From Polyangium sp. 6x1 (GTDB taxonomy: Bacteria > Myxococcota_A > Polyangia > Polyangiales > Polyangiaceae), in the NCBI RefSeq assembly GCF_029946515.1, contig NZ_JARZHH010000066.1:1-60954 (forward strand): 60,954 nt of DNA, in the 5' to 3' direction. The notes under the pieces are model-generated. The model saw only the letters and a list, made by a program, of their open reading frames with translations, ran no database searches and was not told the origin of the DNA. Position numbers and translations under genes: made by a program. Positions within the stretch are counted from its first letter, which is position 1. Every line of letters starts with the position of its first letter. This document shows positions 8,803-16,893 of the stretch, piece after piece.

Positions 8803-9705
8803 TCAGGGCGCGATGACGACCCGCGTCTTGGCCGTCGCGGCGTCGCCCGTCGGGTCCGTGAGGACGAGATCGACGTCGAGCGGAAGGCCCCGGACGCTCT
8901 CGACCTCGATGCCTCGGTCCACCTGGAATCGGATTCCGTAAAGCTCGCAATGGTCGCCCGCTTTGCGCAGCGTGGCCAGCGAGGAGGCCGGAGGCAGCTT
9001 GTAGTCGAGGTCGGGATAGACCCCGCCTATCTTGAGCGTCGAGCCCATCTGCCGCAGGCCCGTCACGCGCAGCGCGAGCCATACGTGGTGGCCGCCCTGG
9101 GGGCCCTGCTCGATCGCCACCACCTCGCCCTCCGTGAGCGGGGCGAATGCGTCTTGCCCCTTCCCGACCACGATCGCCGGTTCCCCCGAAGACGCCATCT
9201 TGCACGCGTCCTCGGCCGATTGCATCCACGCCGGATCGTAGGCCGCGAGGGACGACGGTTCCAGGAAGGGGGAGGCACACGCGCCCTTCACGCAGGTCGT
9301 ATTCGCCGCGCAGGACACCCCGGCGCACGCCTCGTCGAGGGAGACGGGCAAGAGCAGCGATTGCCCGCCGAGCACGCGCGTCCCCACCTCCCGCGTCACG
9401 ACGGGGACGTCCTCGCCGATGTGCTTGGCCGTGAGCGATAGCTCGATCGTGGCGCCGTCCTTCGCCGTCGGGACCCGAAGCTCCGCCGGGAGGCGCAGGC
9501 TGCCCGCGCCATACGAGAGGCGCTCGCTCTGCGCGACGACGCCGTCGACCTTCACGGTCCGCTCGAGCTCATAAAAGTCGAACCCGACGGCCATGTTGGT
9601 CGTGAGGCCGACCACCACCTCCGTATTTGATTCCTCGTCGGCGCAGCCAGCGAGCGCGACGACGCACAGCATGAAACGCGAAAGGGAGGTCGGCCGCACG
9701 ATCAT
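8803..9705 (-). CDS. Lipoprotein, unknown function
   Basis: A 300-aa lipoprotein with signal peptide and lipobox VVALAGC (Cys 21). The N-terminal half is beta-rich. A short EGF-like Cys cluster (CAGVSCAANTTCVKGAC, about residues 127-143) of a type common in myxobacterial surface proteins separates it from a C-terminal domain of about 140 residues. It starts 4 bp after the stop of the Cys-rich protein gene, so the two are almost certainly co-transcribed. Confidence 0.85.
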   Translation of the reverse strand: MIVRPTSLSRFMLCVVALAGCADEESNTEVVVGLTTNMAVGFDFYELERTVKVDGVVAQSERLSYGAGSLRLPAELRVPTAKDGATIELSLTAKHIGEDVPVVTREVGTRVLGGQSLLLPVSLDEACAGVSCAANTTCVKGACASPFLEPSSLAAYDPAWMQSAEDACKMASSGEPAIVVGKGQDAFAPLTEGEVVAIEQGPQGGHHVWLALRVTGLRQMGSTLKIGGVYPDLDYKLPPASSLATLRKAGDHCELYGIRFQVDRGIEVESVRGLPLDVDLVLTDPTGDAATAKTRVVIAP

Positions 9706-9709
9706 CGGA

Positions 9710-10570
9710 TCACCGCGAGGGACGCGAATCGCGCTTGCGGCGCCGCGAGAGCCAGCCGGCCGTGGCCGCGGCGAACAGCGCGAACGGCCCGACGAGGGTG
9801 GTCTTGTCGCCCGGGCTGTAGGAGCAGAGGCCCGCGGTGACGTCGCCGTTGATGCCGTCGGGGCCGATGGTCACGGTCGCCTCGGCCTTCACCTCGATGC
9901 CCTGCGCGGCGAGCGCCTTCAGGCAGGCCGGGAGCTGCGAGCCGGAGATCATGTACTCGCCGCCGCAGAAGAGCGCGCCGTCGCCGCTGCACGAGGCGTC
10001 GCAGTTCGCGCGGAACTCCTGCTCGCACTGTTCGAACTCCACGTCCTGGCAGCTGTACTGGCAGTCCATGTTGGCGTCGGCCGTGCACGAGCCGCCGCAG
10101 CACTCGATGCAGTGCTGATAGCAGCCGCCGTCCACGGTCACGCACTTGGCGTCGCACTCGTTGTCGCAGTTCGCGTCCCACGTCGCGGCGCACTGCGCCG
10201 GGTCCGCTTTCGCCGCGCAGTCGGTGTCGCGCCTCGCGGTGCATTCTTCGAAGCAGTTGTGGGAGCAGATGACGTTGACGCCGTTGTCGCAGTCGGACTT
10301 GCACTGCACGGTGCAGCTGTCCGTGCAGGTCGCCTCCGCCGAGAGCGTGCATTGGTTGCCGCAGACCTGCACGAGCTTCGTCGCGCAGGCCGTCTTGTAG
10401 ATGCCGAACTCGCTGCATCCGGCCGTGCACTGGGCCGTGACGCGCACTTCGCAGTTCGAAAGCCCCTCGAAACGGAGGTTGCCGCACTCGGGGACGCCGG
10501 CGCTCGCCGGGAGCGCCGTCGTGAGGCCGATCGCGAGGCCCAAGAGCCCGAGGATACCGCTTTTACGCAT
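9710..10570 (-). CDS. Cys-rich exported protein with C-terminal membrane tail
   Basis: A 286-aa protein with an N-terminal signal peptide (cleavage near ALPASA-G), then about 180 residues with more than 35 Cys residues arranged as degenerate C-x3-C repeats (for example CTDSCTVQCKSDC), a short Cys-poor domain, and a C-terminal hydrophobic helix followed by SRRRKRDSR. That tripartite tail resembles the MYXO-CTERM/PEP-CTERM class of sorting signals, although the usual Cys is not obvious. The start has a strong AGGAG ribosome site. It heads the minus-strand run with the lipoprotein and P-loop kinase. Confidence 0.85.
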   Translation of the reverse strand: MRKSGILGLLGLAIGLTTALPASAGVPECGNLRFEGLSNCEVRVTAQCTAGCSEFGIYKTACATKLVQVCGNQCTLSAEATCTDSCTVQCKSDCDNGVNVICSHNCFEECTARRDTDCAAKADPAQCAATWDANCDNECDAKCVTVDGGCYQHCIECCGGSCTADANMDCQYSCQDVEFEQCEQEFRANCDASCSGDGALFCGGEYMISGSQLPACLKALAAQGIEVKAEATVTIGPDGINGDVTAGLCSYSPGDKTTLVGPFALFAAATAGWLSRRRKRDSRPSR

Positions 10571-10791
10571 GGAAGGTCTCCTTTGCCGAGAAAGGCAAGT
10601 ACAAGAGCTTAAGCAAGGCCCCTGCCACAGGGAAGCTTTCTCTTCGCGTGGCGGTTCGAGGCCACGAAAGAGCCTCCGGACCACGCCGCTCGCCCGCTGT
10701 GTAAACGCCGGGGGGTGTGCCTCTCGTGAACGCGCGGCGACAGCCCGCCCCGTGGGCAATGGCCTTACCAGCCAAGCCATGGCGTGGCGCG

Positions 10792-11445
10792 TCAATCCGT
10801 GTATTGGTCGCAGTGGTCGTCCTCGTCGAGGCCCTCGTAGACGAAGTCCACGTATTCGACCGTATCGACACGACGTCCTTCGAGCAGGTAGGCGTGTTCC
10901 ATCGGCAGGAACATGGGGCGCCTCCGGGGCATCCGATCGCAGGTGCCCGGGATACGGACGACGCGCCGATCGACGACCTTCTTTTGGGGCCGAAGCACGA
11001 GGAGCTTTCCGTCGGCGGTGGTCGCGAGCGCATATCGCACCTCGTCGGTGCCGGCGCGGACGGCGAGCATGCTCTTCCCGTCGTCGGTCGTGACCTCGGC
11101 GGCCCCGACGTGGAAAGCGTCGGCGAACGCCTGGCAGGGGACGACGAGCTTCCGGCCGTCGACGCGTTTGATCTCGATCGTCGCCGGCGGCTCGGGCAAG
11201 AGACCCCGGTAGCTCGAGAGGCATCGCTCGAGGTTGTCCACCATGAGCGGCTCGTCCTTGGCCGCGAGGAGGGTGGCGCCGCGCGCGCGGAGCGTATCCG
11301 ACAGGGCGCGCTGGTAGCTCTCCCCATTCGTCTTCCGGATCTCTTCGGAAATCTCCGCGCGCCGCGCCTCGGATGTGTAGCCGGCGCAGGCCGGGAGGAG
11401 GACGGCGAGCGGGATCAGGATCGCGGCGGCGAAAGGAGCGCGCAT
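10792..11445 (-). CDS. Lipoprotein, unknown function
   Basis: A 217-aa protein with signal peptide MRAPFAAAILIPLAVLLPAC (lipobox Cys 20). The body contains a beta-rich region and ends in an acidic tail (DEDDHCDQYTD). A GTG four codons upstream is an alternative start. No family recognised. It stands alone, with about 220 bp before the Cys-rich gene, in which an inverted repeat near 10656-10680 is the only visible structure. Confidence 0.75.
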   Translation of the reverse strand: MRAPFAAAILIPLAVLLPACAGYTSEARRAEISEEIRKTNGESYQRALSDTLRARGATLLAAKDEPLMVDNLERCLSSYRGLLPEPPATIEIKRVDGRKLVVPCQAFADAFHVGAAEVTTDDGKSMLAVRAGTDEVRYALATTADGKLLVLRPQKKVVDRRVVRIPGTCDRMPRRRPMFLPMEHAYLLEGRRVDTVEYVDFVYEGLDEDDHCDQYTD

Positions 11446-11538
11446 GGCGTCGAGCACGATGGATCAACCGTCCGCGGAAACCAAGCCCCTCGGCGTCAAG
11501 CGCTTGTCGCAGCCGCGGAGTTGGCGTACGGGGCGCCG

Positions 11539-12141
11539 ATGGCTTCTCTGAAGGATTCCGATCGCCCTCAGCGGGCCGCCGCGGCGACGCGGCGGGTCGC
11601 GGCCTGGTTGCAAAAGCACGCCCCCGAGGCGGCTGCGGAGCTTTCCCCGCCGGCCGATCCGGCTGCCGTGGAGGCGCTCGCGAAGGCCCTTCGGAAGCCG
11701 CTCCCGGCCGAGCTCGTGGCGATGTGGGCGGTCCACGATGGGCTGCCGATTTTCGAGTATGCGGGGCTCGGCGCGGCCGCGGCGAAGAAGCGCCGGGCCG
11801 GGCTCGAAACGCTGCGCAAGAAGGGGACGTTCGCCGACCACGAGGTCTTCGAGCAAAATGTCCCGCGTATCAAGCCGGTGAAGTGGCACGCGGCCTGGAT
11901 TCCCATCGCCCAGGATGGCTGCGGCAATTTCTACTGCATCGACCTCGCGCCGGGGCCGGCGGGCCGCGTCGGGCAGGTCATCAAGTGGGAGGTCGCGGGC
12001 GGGCCGTTCGCGAGCGGCAGCAGCGACCTCGCCACGGTGCTCGAACGGTATGCGGATGCGCTCGAGAGCGGCGATCACACGTATCTCGTCGATTCGGGCA
12101 CGTACGACGGTCCGTACCTCGACTTGCTCGCGGATCCATGA
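11539..12141 (+). CDS. SMI1/KNR4 (SUKH) family protein
   Basis: A 200-aa soluble protein. The hallmarks of the SUKH fold are present: an N-terminal helix with ADPAAVEALAKALRKPLPAELVAMWAVHDG (two parts of one amphipathic region), then beta-strands including WIPIAQDGCGNFYCIDL, then VIKWE. SUKH proteins often act as immunity proteins against nuclease toxins, but solitary chromosomal members also occur and no toxin lies next to this one. The start is ATG at MASLKDS. It ends 70 bp before a strong bidirectional terminator. Confidence 0.85.
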   Translation: MASLKDSDRPQRAAAATRRVAAWLQKHAPEAAAELSPPADPAAVEALAKALRKPLPAELVAMWAVHDGLPIFEYAGLGAAAAKKRRAGLETLRKKGTFADHEVFEQNVPRIKPVKWHAAWIPIAQDGCGNFYCIDLAPGPAGRVGQVIKWEVAGGPFASGSSDLATVLERYADALESGDHTYLVDSGTYDGPYLDLLADP

Positions 12142-12210
12142 GCCACGGAGCGCGCGCCGAAGGCCCACCGGCACGAGCCCCGGACGGAGCGGCGGCAGCA
12201 GCGGCTCGCA

Positions 12211-12261
12211 CGACGCAAAACCCCCCGTCAACCCGGTGCGTCGACGGGGGGTTTTGCGTCG
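12211..12261. terminator. Bidirectional intrinsic terminator
   Basis: A perfect 19-bp inverted repeat (12211-12229 with 12243-12261) with a 13-base spacer. The stem core is AAAACCCCCCGTC and its complement GACGGGGGGTTTT, so either strand ends in a GC stem followed by a T tract. It sits between the convergent SUKH gene and the small lipoprotein gene and should serve both. Confidence 0.92.
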
Positions 12262-12295
12262 TTGTGTCGGTGGGTTCAGGGAAGGATCCGGTGCG

Positions 12296-12631
12296 TCAGG
12301 GTGCTTCTTCGCACGGATTGTTGTTGTCCTTGATGGTGAATCCGGGGGCAGGCACGCTGTTTCCCCCTTGGCCCCCGATAAATTTGAAGCAGATAAGGCC
12401 GTCGTCGTTATGGTCGTAGACCTCATCGCCGACATCGGGCGCCACCGGTTCGGACCAGGCATCGCCCTGCGGGCAGCAGTCATGGCCCTCAGGCTGAGCT
12501 TGAGGCTCGAGCGCTGCGCTGGTCTCCGCGACCGCGTCGACCGCGTCGCCTTCGGAGCCGCACCCGAAGGCAGTCGTCGTCAGCATGAAAGCGAGGGCGA
12601 GACGGTACGCGGTGGAGTCATGCATATGCAT
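12296..12631 (-). CDS. Small lipoprotein
   Basis: A 111-aa protein with a signal peptide and lipobox TTTAFGC (about Cys 24). The mature part is acidic with Cys pairs (DCCPQG, ICFKF, NPCEE). A good AGGAG ribosome site lies 7 bases before the ATG giving MHMHDS, which decides that start; MHDS two codons later is also possible. No family recognised. Its 3' end faces the bidirectional terminator. Confidence 0.8.
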   Translation of the reverse strand: MHMHDSTAYRLALAFMLTTTAFGCGSEGDAVDAVAETSAALEPQAQPEGHDCCPQGDAWSEPVAPDVGDEVYDHNDDGLICFKFIGGQGGNSVPAPGFTIKDNNNPCEEAP

Positions 12632-12907
12632 CACGTTTCTCCTGATGGGAAGCGTTCTGTGTGTCGCGATGGCGACGCATCTCCCCCGATGCGCGTCCCA
12701 TGCCACCGGTGTTTTCCGCTCCGGTCTCTTGCCACGAGCGTCGGCAGCGTTGTCACGCCGCGACAACCCCGGCTATCTGTCGAAGTGCGGGCCGCGCGTG
12801 CGCCGTTCTCCCAGCTTGGACGCGCCAGGGGGGCCTCGACTGCGCTCTGCCCTTTCCAGAGAGCGCATGGGCAGTGCGCGCGGATGGCGCGACATGCGGT
12901 CAAGCGA

Positions 12908-13125
12908 TGCACACGGTCGCCGACACCGTCGACCTGTACATACTCCGCCGGACCATGCGTTCTCTGTGTGGACGAGAAATCGCAGATGGAGGCGCTCAAC
13001 CGCTCGCAGCCGCTCTCGCCGATGCGGCCCAGGCAAATCGAGCGACGCTCGCACGACTACGTGCGGCACGGGACCCCGACGCTGTTCGCTGCGTCGGGCG
13101 ACGAGACGGGCAAGGTCACCTCCGC
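12908..13125 (+). pseudogene. IS630-family transposase remnant
   Basis: A decayed transposase fragment broken by two frameshifts. Frame 1 gives HTVADTVDLYI, a second frame gives PPDHA, and a third gives VLCVDEKSQMEALNRSQP and, further on, HDYVRHGTPTLFAA. In order these match the IS630 DDE core, where NPPDHALVLCVDEKSQ carries the first catalytic Asp. No start, no C-terminal catalytic part and no terminal inverted repeats are seen. The rest of the 12632-13185 gap holds nothing I can identify. Confidence 0.85.
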
Positions 13126-13185
13126 TGGCTGGGGTGCACGCGCGTCGTGCTTTCCGTGCCCAGCGAATCCTGCTATGCGGGAGCG

Positions 13186-14010
13186 ATGCGCATCTCTGCC
13201 TGGATTGCATCCACCTCACGCTGTGGAATTCCCCTGCTCCTCGTCCTCGCGGCCGGATGCAGTGAACCGCCCGGCAGCACGGGCGCGGGCGGCGAGGGGG
13301 GCGCGGGCGGCGCCAGCGGCATGGCGGGCGGGTCCGGCGGAATGGGCGGCGCCAGCGGCATGGCGGGCGGGTCCGGCGGAATGGGCGGGAAGGGCGGCGG
13401 CGGTGGCGCGGGCGGAATCGGTGGCGCCGGGGGCAGCGGCGGCGGCGAGCCGGCGGCCGTGTGCGGAGACGGTATGGTCGAGGCGCCCGAGGCCTGCGAC
13501 GACGGCAATGCGGCGGCGGGTGATTATTGCGCAGCCGATTGCCTCGCCGTGACGGGCGCGTGCGGCGATGGGATGCTGCAATCGAACGAGGGCTGCGACG
13601 ACGGCGTGGTGATGGCGGGCTGCGACGTCCTCGTCAACGGTGGCAATGGCGCGTGTGTGCCCGCGGGGACCTGCTCGCCGGGCTTCGTGAACGTGCCCGG
13701 CAAGGGCTGCCAGCCGGAGCTCGTCACCGCGCACGTCCACGTCATGGTCGACAATACCTGCAAGATGACCGTCGATCCGGTGGAGTTCTCCGTGCCCGCC
13801 GGGCAGAAGCTCAAGATCAGCTACCACAACCACAGCGCGTCCTACCCCATCGACATCTGGATGATGTACGGCGGCGGGTATACCGAGCTCGCGCCAGGCG
13901 GGACCTGGAACGAAATGTACGAGCATTGCTTCGGCCCGATCCCCTCCGAGGGGTACGCCGACATTTCGACGGCCTGCTCGGAGGTGAAGCTGCCCATTCA
14001 TTGCCTCTGA
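13186..14010 (+). CDS. Lipoprotein with Gly-rich linker and Cys-rich repeat
   Basis: A 274-aa protein with a lipoprotein signal (LLLVLAAGC, Cys 25), a 60-residue Gly/Met/Ser linker, and two copies of the myxobacterial Cys-rich repeat (VCGDGMVEAPEACDDGN and ACGDGMLQSNEGCDDG). A C-terminal domain of about 100 residues follows, rich in His and Tyr with Cys pairs. That domain starts HVHVMVDNTCKMTV and includes SYHNHSASYPIDIW, which could bind metal. The ATG follows GGGAGCG. Probably anchored at the cell surface; function unknown. Confidence 0.85.
   Translation: MRISAWIASTSRCGIPLLLVLAAGCSEPPGSTGAGGEGGAGGASGMAGGSGGMGGASGMAGGSGGMGGKGGGGGAGGIGGAGGSGGGEPAAVCGDGMVEAPEACDDGNAAAGDYCAADCLAVTGACGDGMLQSNEGCDDGVVMAGCDVLVNGGNGACVPAGTCSPGFVNVPGKGCQPELVTAHVHVMVDNTCKMTVDPVEFSVPAGQKLKISYHNHSASYPIDIWMMYGGGYTELAPGGTWNEMYEHCFGPIPSEGYADISTACSEVKLPIHCL
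13305..13382 (+). repeat. Two 39-bp direct repeats inside the Gly-rich linker
   Basis: Two tandem 39-bp units encode GGASGMAGGSGGM twice. Being a multiple of three, gain or loss of units would change linker length without breaking the frame. Confidence 0.9.
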
Positions 14011-14026
14011 GCCCGAAGCACGGCCC

Positions 14027-14345
14027 ACACACAGGTGAGGCGCCCTCCCCGCCCTGCCCTCGCCGTCCGTGCTTTGTCCCGCCCCCCTCCGGACATCTCC
14101 ATCGCCGACCCGTCCACGCGCCAGCGCGCCTGCCCGACCTCGTCCCGGGTCCGTGACGCAGGCCAGCCGCCCACCCCCGACCTCCGCGCGTGTCTGGGAA
14201 GGACGCCAGCGTGTCCCCGAGGACGCAGATCGTGTCCCGGCATGTGTGTGAGCCATCCCCCCCGAACGGCGCGCGGCGCCGTGACACGTGCCAGGCACCG
14301 TGCCGGCACAGGATCGGCCCCTGGCGCGTGTGTGAGGTTTGAAAA
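14027..14345 (+). repeat. Degenerate ~84-bp non-coding repeat region (site 1)
   Basis: This stretch has no credible gene. It carries GTGTGTGAG at 14244 and 14328 (84 bp apart), each about 35 bp before or after a GTGACAC/GTGACGC motif, plus short palindromes such as GTGCCAGGCAC. The same pattern and spacing recur at 51150-51425. Confidence 0.5.
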
Positions 14346-14384
14346 GGGCAGGAAAGCGTACGCGGACACGCATCTGGGGAGCGC

Positions 14385-14693
14385 TGCGCTGGGGCTTTGC
14401 CCCAGGCCCCAGCAGGGGTTGTCCACCCCTGCACCCGGACCAGCGCAAGCGCTGGACTCGGGGTCGATGAACTGCGCGATGCGCAGTTCATCGAACAGCC
14501 GGGTCAAGACCAGGGACGACCCTGCCCACCAAGACAGCCACGCTGACGGTTCAACCGGCGACGCGGTATCAACGGCCTGTTGGAAGAACTGCGCGCAGCG
14601 CAGTTCTTCCACGTAAGGTCCAGGGCTGGCCCTGGTCCGGGTCGAGGGGCGGAGAGCCCCCGCGGGGCCCGGGGCGGCGCCCCGGCGCGACGC
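14385..14693. repeat. Dispersed multi-hairpin repeat, copy R3 (A then inverted B)
   Basis: Module A on the plus strand (H4 at about 14464-14495), a linker, then module B on the minus strand (H4 at about 14581-14612) to 14693. In H2 the inner pair is T-A where other copies have C-G, a compensatory change. The right edge lies 2 bp from the stop codon of the next gene. Confidence 0.9.
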
Positions 14694-14694
14694 T

Positions 14695-15372
14695 TCAGCC
14701 CACGGGCGGAGCCGTCTTCTTCGTCGAGGGGCGACTTCGGGCGGGGATCACCTCGTGGATGTCTACTTCGCGGAGGCCGTGGCCCTTGTAGAGGCGCTTC
14801 AGGTTTGCGAGCTCCATTTGCGCTGTCCGGGCGAGGGCGCTCCGCACGCGTCCGAGCATGTCGAGCTGCGTCCGCGCGGCCATGGATGGCTCGACGCGGG
14901 CGCGGAGGGATGCGGCGGCTGCCTCCACGGCGTTTGCGGCTGCGTCGCACGGCTCGGCGGGGAGCCGCGGGTGGACGTGGCTGCGCAGGAGCGAGACGAG
15001 CAGGTCCATGCGGCGCGGCTGGGCGGCGACGTCGCCGTCCGTATAGGGCGCGATGCCGCCTGGGAAGAGCAGGTTCAGGTAGGGATCGAGGGCTGGCCTT
15101 CCGAGCGCGTTCCAGAGGTCGTCGGAGACCTTTCCGATCACCTTGTCGGCCCTGTCGTTTTCGGCCGCGAGGGCGGCGAGCGCCGGCCCTGCTTTGGCCT
15201 CGGCCTGCGCGATCTCGGCGTCCACATGGCTCACCATCGCGAGCACGGGGCCGAGCCGCTGCTCGGCGAGATCCTGAAAGACTCCGCCTCGCGCGACGGC
15301 CCGCTCGCGCGTGACCTGCACGTCCTCGAAGATGACGTCGACCGAACCATCCTTGCGAATGACCTGACCCAT
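14695..15372 (-). CDS. Conserved hypothetical protein
   Basis: A 225-aa soluble, mostly helical protein with a strong GGGAGG ribosome site before the ATG. It has no Cys-rich, membrane or signal segment. One Pro-rich loop (ALGRPALDPYLNLLFPGG, about residues 89-106) separates an N-terminal helical part from a C-terminal helical part, and the end is basic. No family recognised. Confidence 0.8.
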   Translation of the reverse strand: MGQVIRKDGSVDVIFEDVQVTRERAVARGGVFQDLAEQRLGPVLAMVSHVDAEIAQAEAKAGPALAALAAENDRADKVIGKVSDDLWNALGRPALDPYLNLLFPGGIAPYTDGDVAAQPRRMDLLVSLLRSHVHPRLPAEPCDAAANAVEAAAASLRARVEPSMAARTQLDMLGRVRSALARTAQMELANLKRLYKGHGLREVDIHEVIPARSRPSTKKTAPPVG

Positions 15373-15468
15373 GAGAACCTCCCTTGGTGGGGGGCGACGA
15401 GCGCCTCGGACGGGAGGAATTGCAAAGCGTGGGCCAGGCTGTCCGCTTTGCTGGGAGGGCCCCCGCGT

Positions 15469-15873
15469 CTATGCCGAGCGGGGCTTGGCCTTCGGCTTCT
15501 TGGCCGCCGTTTTCGTGCGCGCTTTCGTGGTTGTCGCCGGCGCGTCGAGCTGCTGCAGCAAGGCCTTCGGGGCCTTGAGACGCCACGCGCGTTCGAGGCG
15601 CAATCGGCATTCGGGGACGGTGAGCGCGGGGAGCCTGGCGAGCACGGCGGCATAGCCGCGATAATGGTCCGTGATGTAATAGATGTCGGGGCGGTTTTCG
15701 ATCAAAAACTCCTGCTCGTCGACGCTCTCGGTGAGGAAGACGATCACGTCGCCCTCCTCGCGCAGCCGGCAGAAACCTTTGCCGCGGACCTTCATCGCGG
15801 GCGTGCGGAACCAGGTGTCCTCGACGACCTCGGGTAGCTCTCGCGCGAGCTCGCTGACTTGCTCCCACTTCAT
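15469..15873 (-). CDS. MmcQ/YjbR family protein
   Basis: A 134-aa protein. Residues 1-105 match the YjbR/MmcQ fold (ELPEVVEDTWFRTPAMKV, GKGFCRLREEGD, YYITDHYRGYAAVL), a small DNA-binding-like domain of unclear role. The last 30 residues form a Lys/Ala-rich tail (KTAAKKPKAKPRSA), which could bind nucleic acid. The start is the ATG giving MKWEQVSE; the frame upstream is not family-like. Confidence 0.85.
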   Translation of the reverse strand: MKWEQVSELARELPEVVEDTWFRTPAMKVRGKGFCRLREEGDVIVFLTESVDEQEFLIENRPDIYYITDHYRGYAAVLARLPALTVPECRLRLERAWRLKAPKALLQQLDAPATTTKARTKTAAKKPKAKPRSA

Positions 15874-16030
15874 GCGAGCATGGTACACCGGCCGAGGTCC
15901 GCGGGAAAACAGCCGGGTTTGGCCAGCAGGCTCCTCGGCCGGCCGGCGGGGCGCTGCAGCGCGGGCCATCGGCCGGGCACCACGCTTGCTCCTTTGCAGC
16001 CAAGACGTCGAGCGAGAACGGAGGAGCCAC

Positions 16031-16471
16031 ATGGCAAACCAGGGAACTCAGGGCGGCCCGCGGATCGATCCCGTGTCGCGGCGCATCGTCGAGCACATCG
16101 AGCAGGCCGGCAGGCTGCCGCAGAAGGTGCGTACGCCCGAGGCCGCCGCGGCCGTGCTGTGTGTCCTGTCGCGACGGCTCAGCAAGGGCGAAGCAAAGGA
16201 CCTCGCAAGCTGCCTCCCCGAGACCCTGCAATCCCTCGTGCAACCGTGCGCAGCCCACCGCGATCTCGCGAGTGATGTCTTCGATCGCGGGGAATTCTTG
16301 AACCTGCTCGCCGAGCACCTGAAAATCGAGGCAGCCGAGGCCGAGCGCGTCGCCCGCGCCGTGTTGCAAGGCGTGCGCGCCCTCTTGCCCCAGGGAGAAA
16401 TCGAGCACCTCCGCAGCCAGCTTTCGTCGGAGCTGTGGGAGCTTTGGGGGCCCCATCGCGCAGCCGCTTGA
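16031..16471 (+). CDS. DUF2267 protein
   Basis: A 146-aa helical protein of the DUF2267 family, shown by the pattern AAAAVLCVLSRRLSKGEAKD, the LPETLQSLV segment and the C-terminal VRALLPQGEIEHLRSQL. Function of the family is unknown. A GAGGAG site precedes the ATG. The stop codon is followed at once by repeat R4. Confidence 0.87.
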   Translation: MANQGTQGGPRIDPVSRRIVEHIEQAGRLPQKVRTPEAAAAVLCVLSRRLSKGEAKDLASCLPETLQSLVQPCAAHRDLASDVFDRGEFLNLLAEHLKIEAAEAERVARAVLQGVRALLPQGEIEHLRSQLSSELWELWGPHRAAA

Positions 16472-16472
16472 C

Positions 16473-16881
16473 GGGAGGCGCCGCGCCGGGGCGCTGCCCC
16501 GGACCCCGCGGGGGCTGTTCGCCCCTCGACCCGAACCAGGGCCAGCCCTGGACCTCTGGGCATCGACTGCGCGAAGCGCAGTCGATGCGGGGAGAGTTTT
16601 TCAAGCTGTTCGCCCCCTCTTTGCAGGGCCAGCCCGTGACCTTTTGGGGAAGAACTGCGCGATGCGCAGTTCTTCCCACAAGCCGTCGCTGGTACCACGT
16701 CGCCCGTTGAACCGTCAGCGCGGCTGTCTTGGCAGGCAAGGTCGTCGCTGTCTTGACCTGGCCCGTTCGATGAACTGCGCATTGCGCAGTTCATCGACCC
16801 CGAGTCCAGCGCTTGCGCTGGTCCGGGTCCAGGGGCGGACAGCCCCGGTGGGGCCTGGGGCAAAGCCCCAGCGAGGCGCCT
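16473..16881. repeat. Dispersed multi-hairpin repeat, copy R4 (long B-C, then inverted A)
   Basis: The long form. Module B on the plus strand begins 2 bp after a stop codon. Its terminal hairpin is variant C (CATCGACTGCGC/GCGCAGTCGATG, 16560-16588), followed by a second H3 and a standard B H4 (16647-16677). A linker follows, then module A on the minus strand (H4 16767-16797) ending 13 bp from the stop codon of the lipoprotein gene. It fills a convergent intergenic region completely. Confidence 0.92.
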
Positions 16882-16893
16882 TCAATGCTCGCG

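Noticed and set aside
11539-12141. SUKH protein as dedicated immunity partner of the T6SS nuclease
   Set aside because: It is more than 30 kb from the toxin with no shared context, so I mention it only as a possibility.
12632-13185. Full-length transposase gene
   Set aside because: Only about 70 residues of the IS630 core are present, in three frames.
14504-16456. 650-aa minus-strand open frame
   Set aside because: Spans repeat R3 and shadows two smaller genes that have clear starts and a family match.
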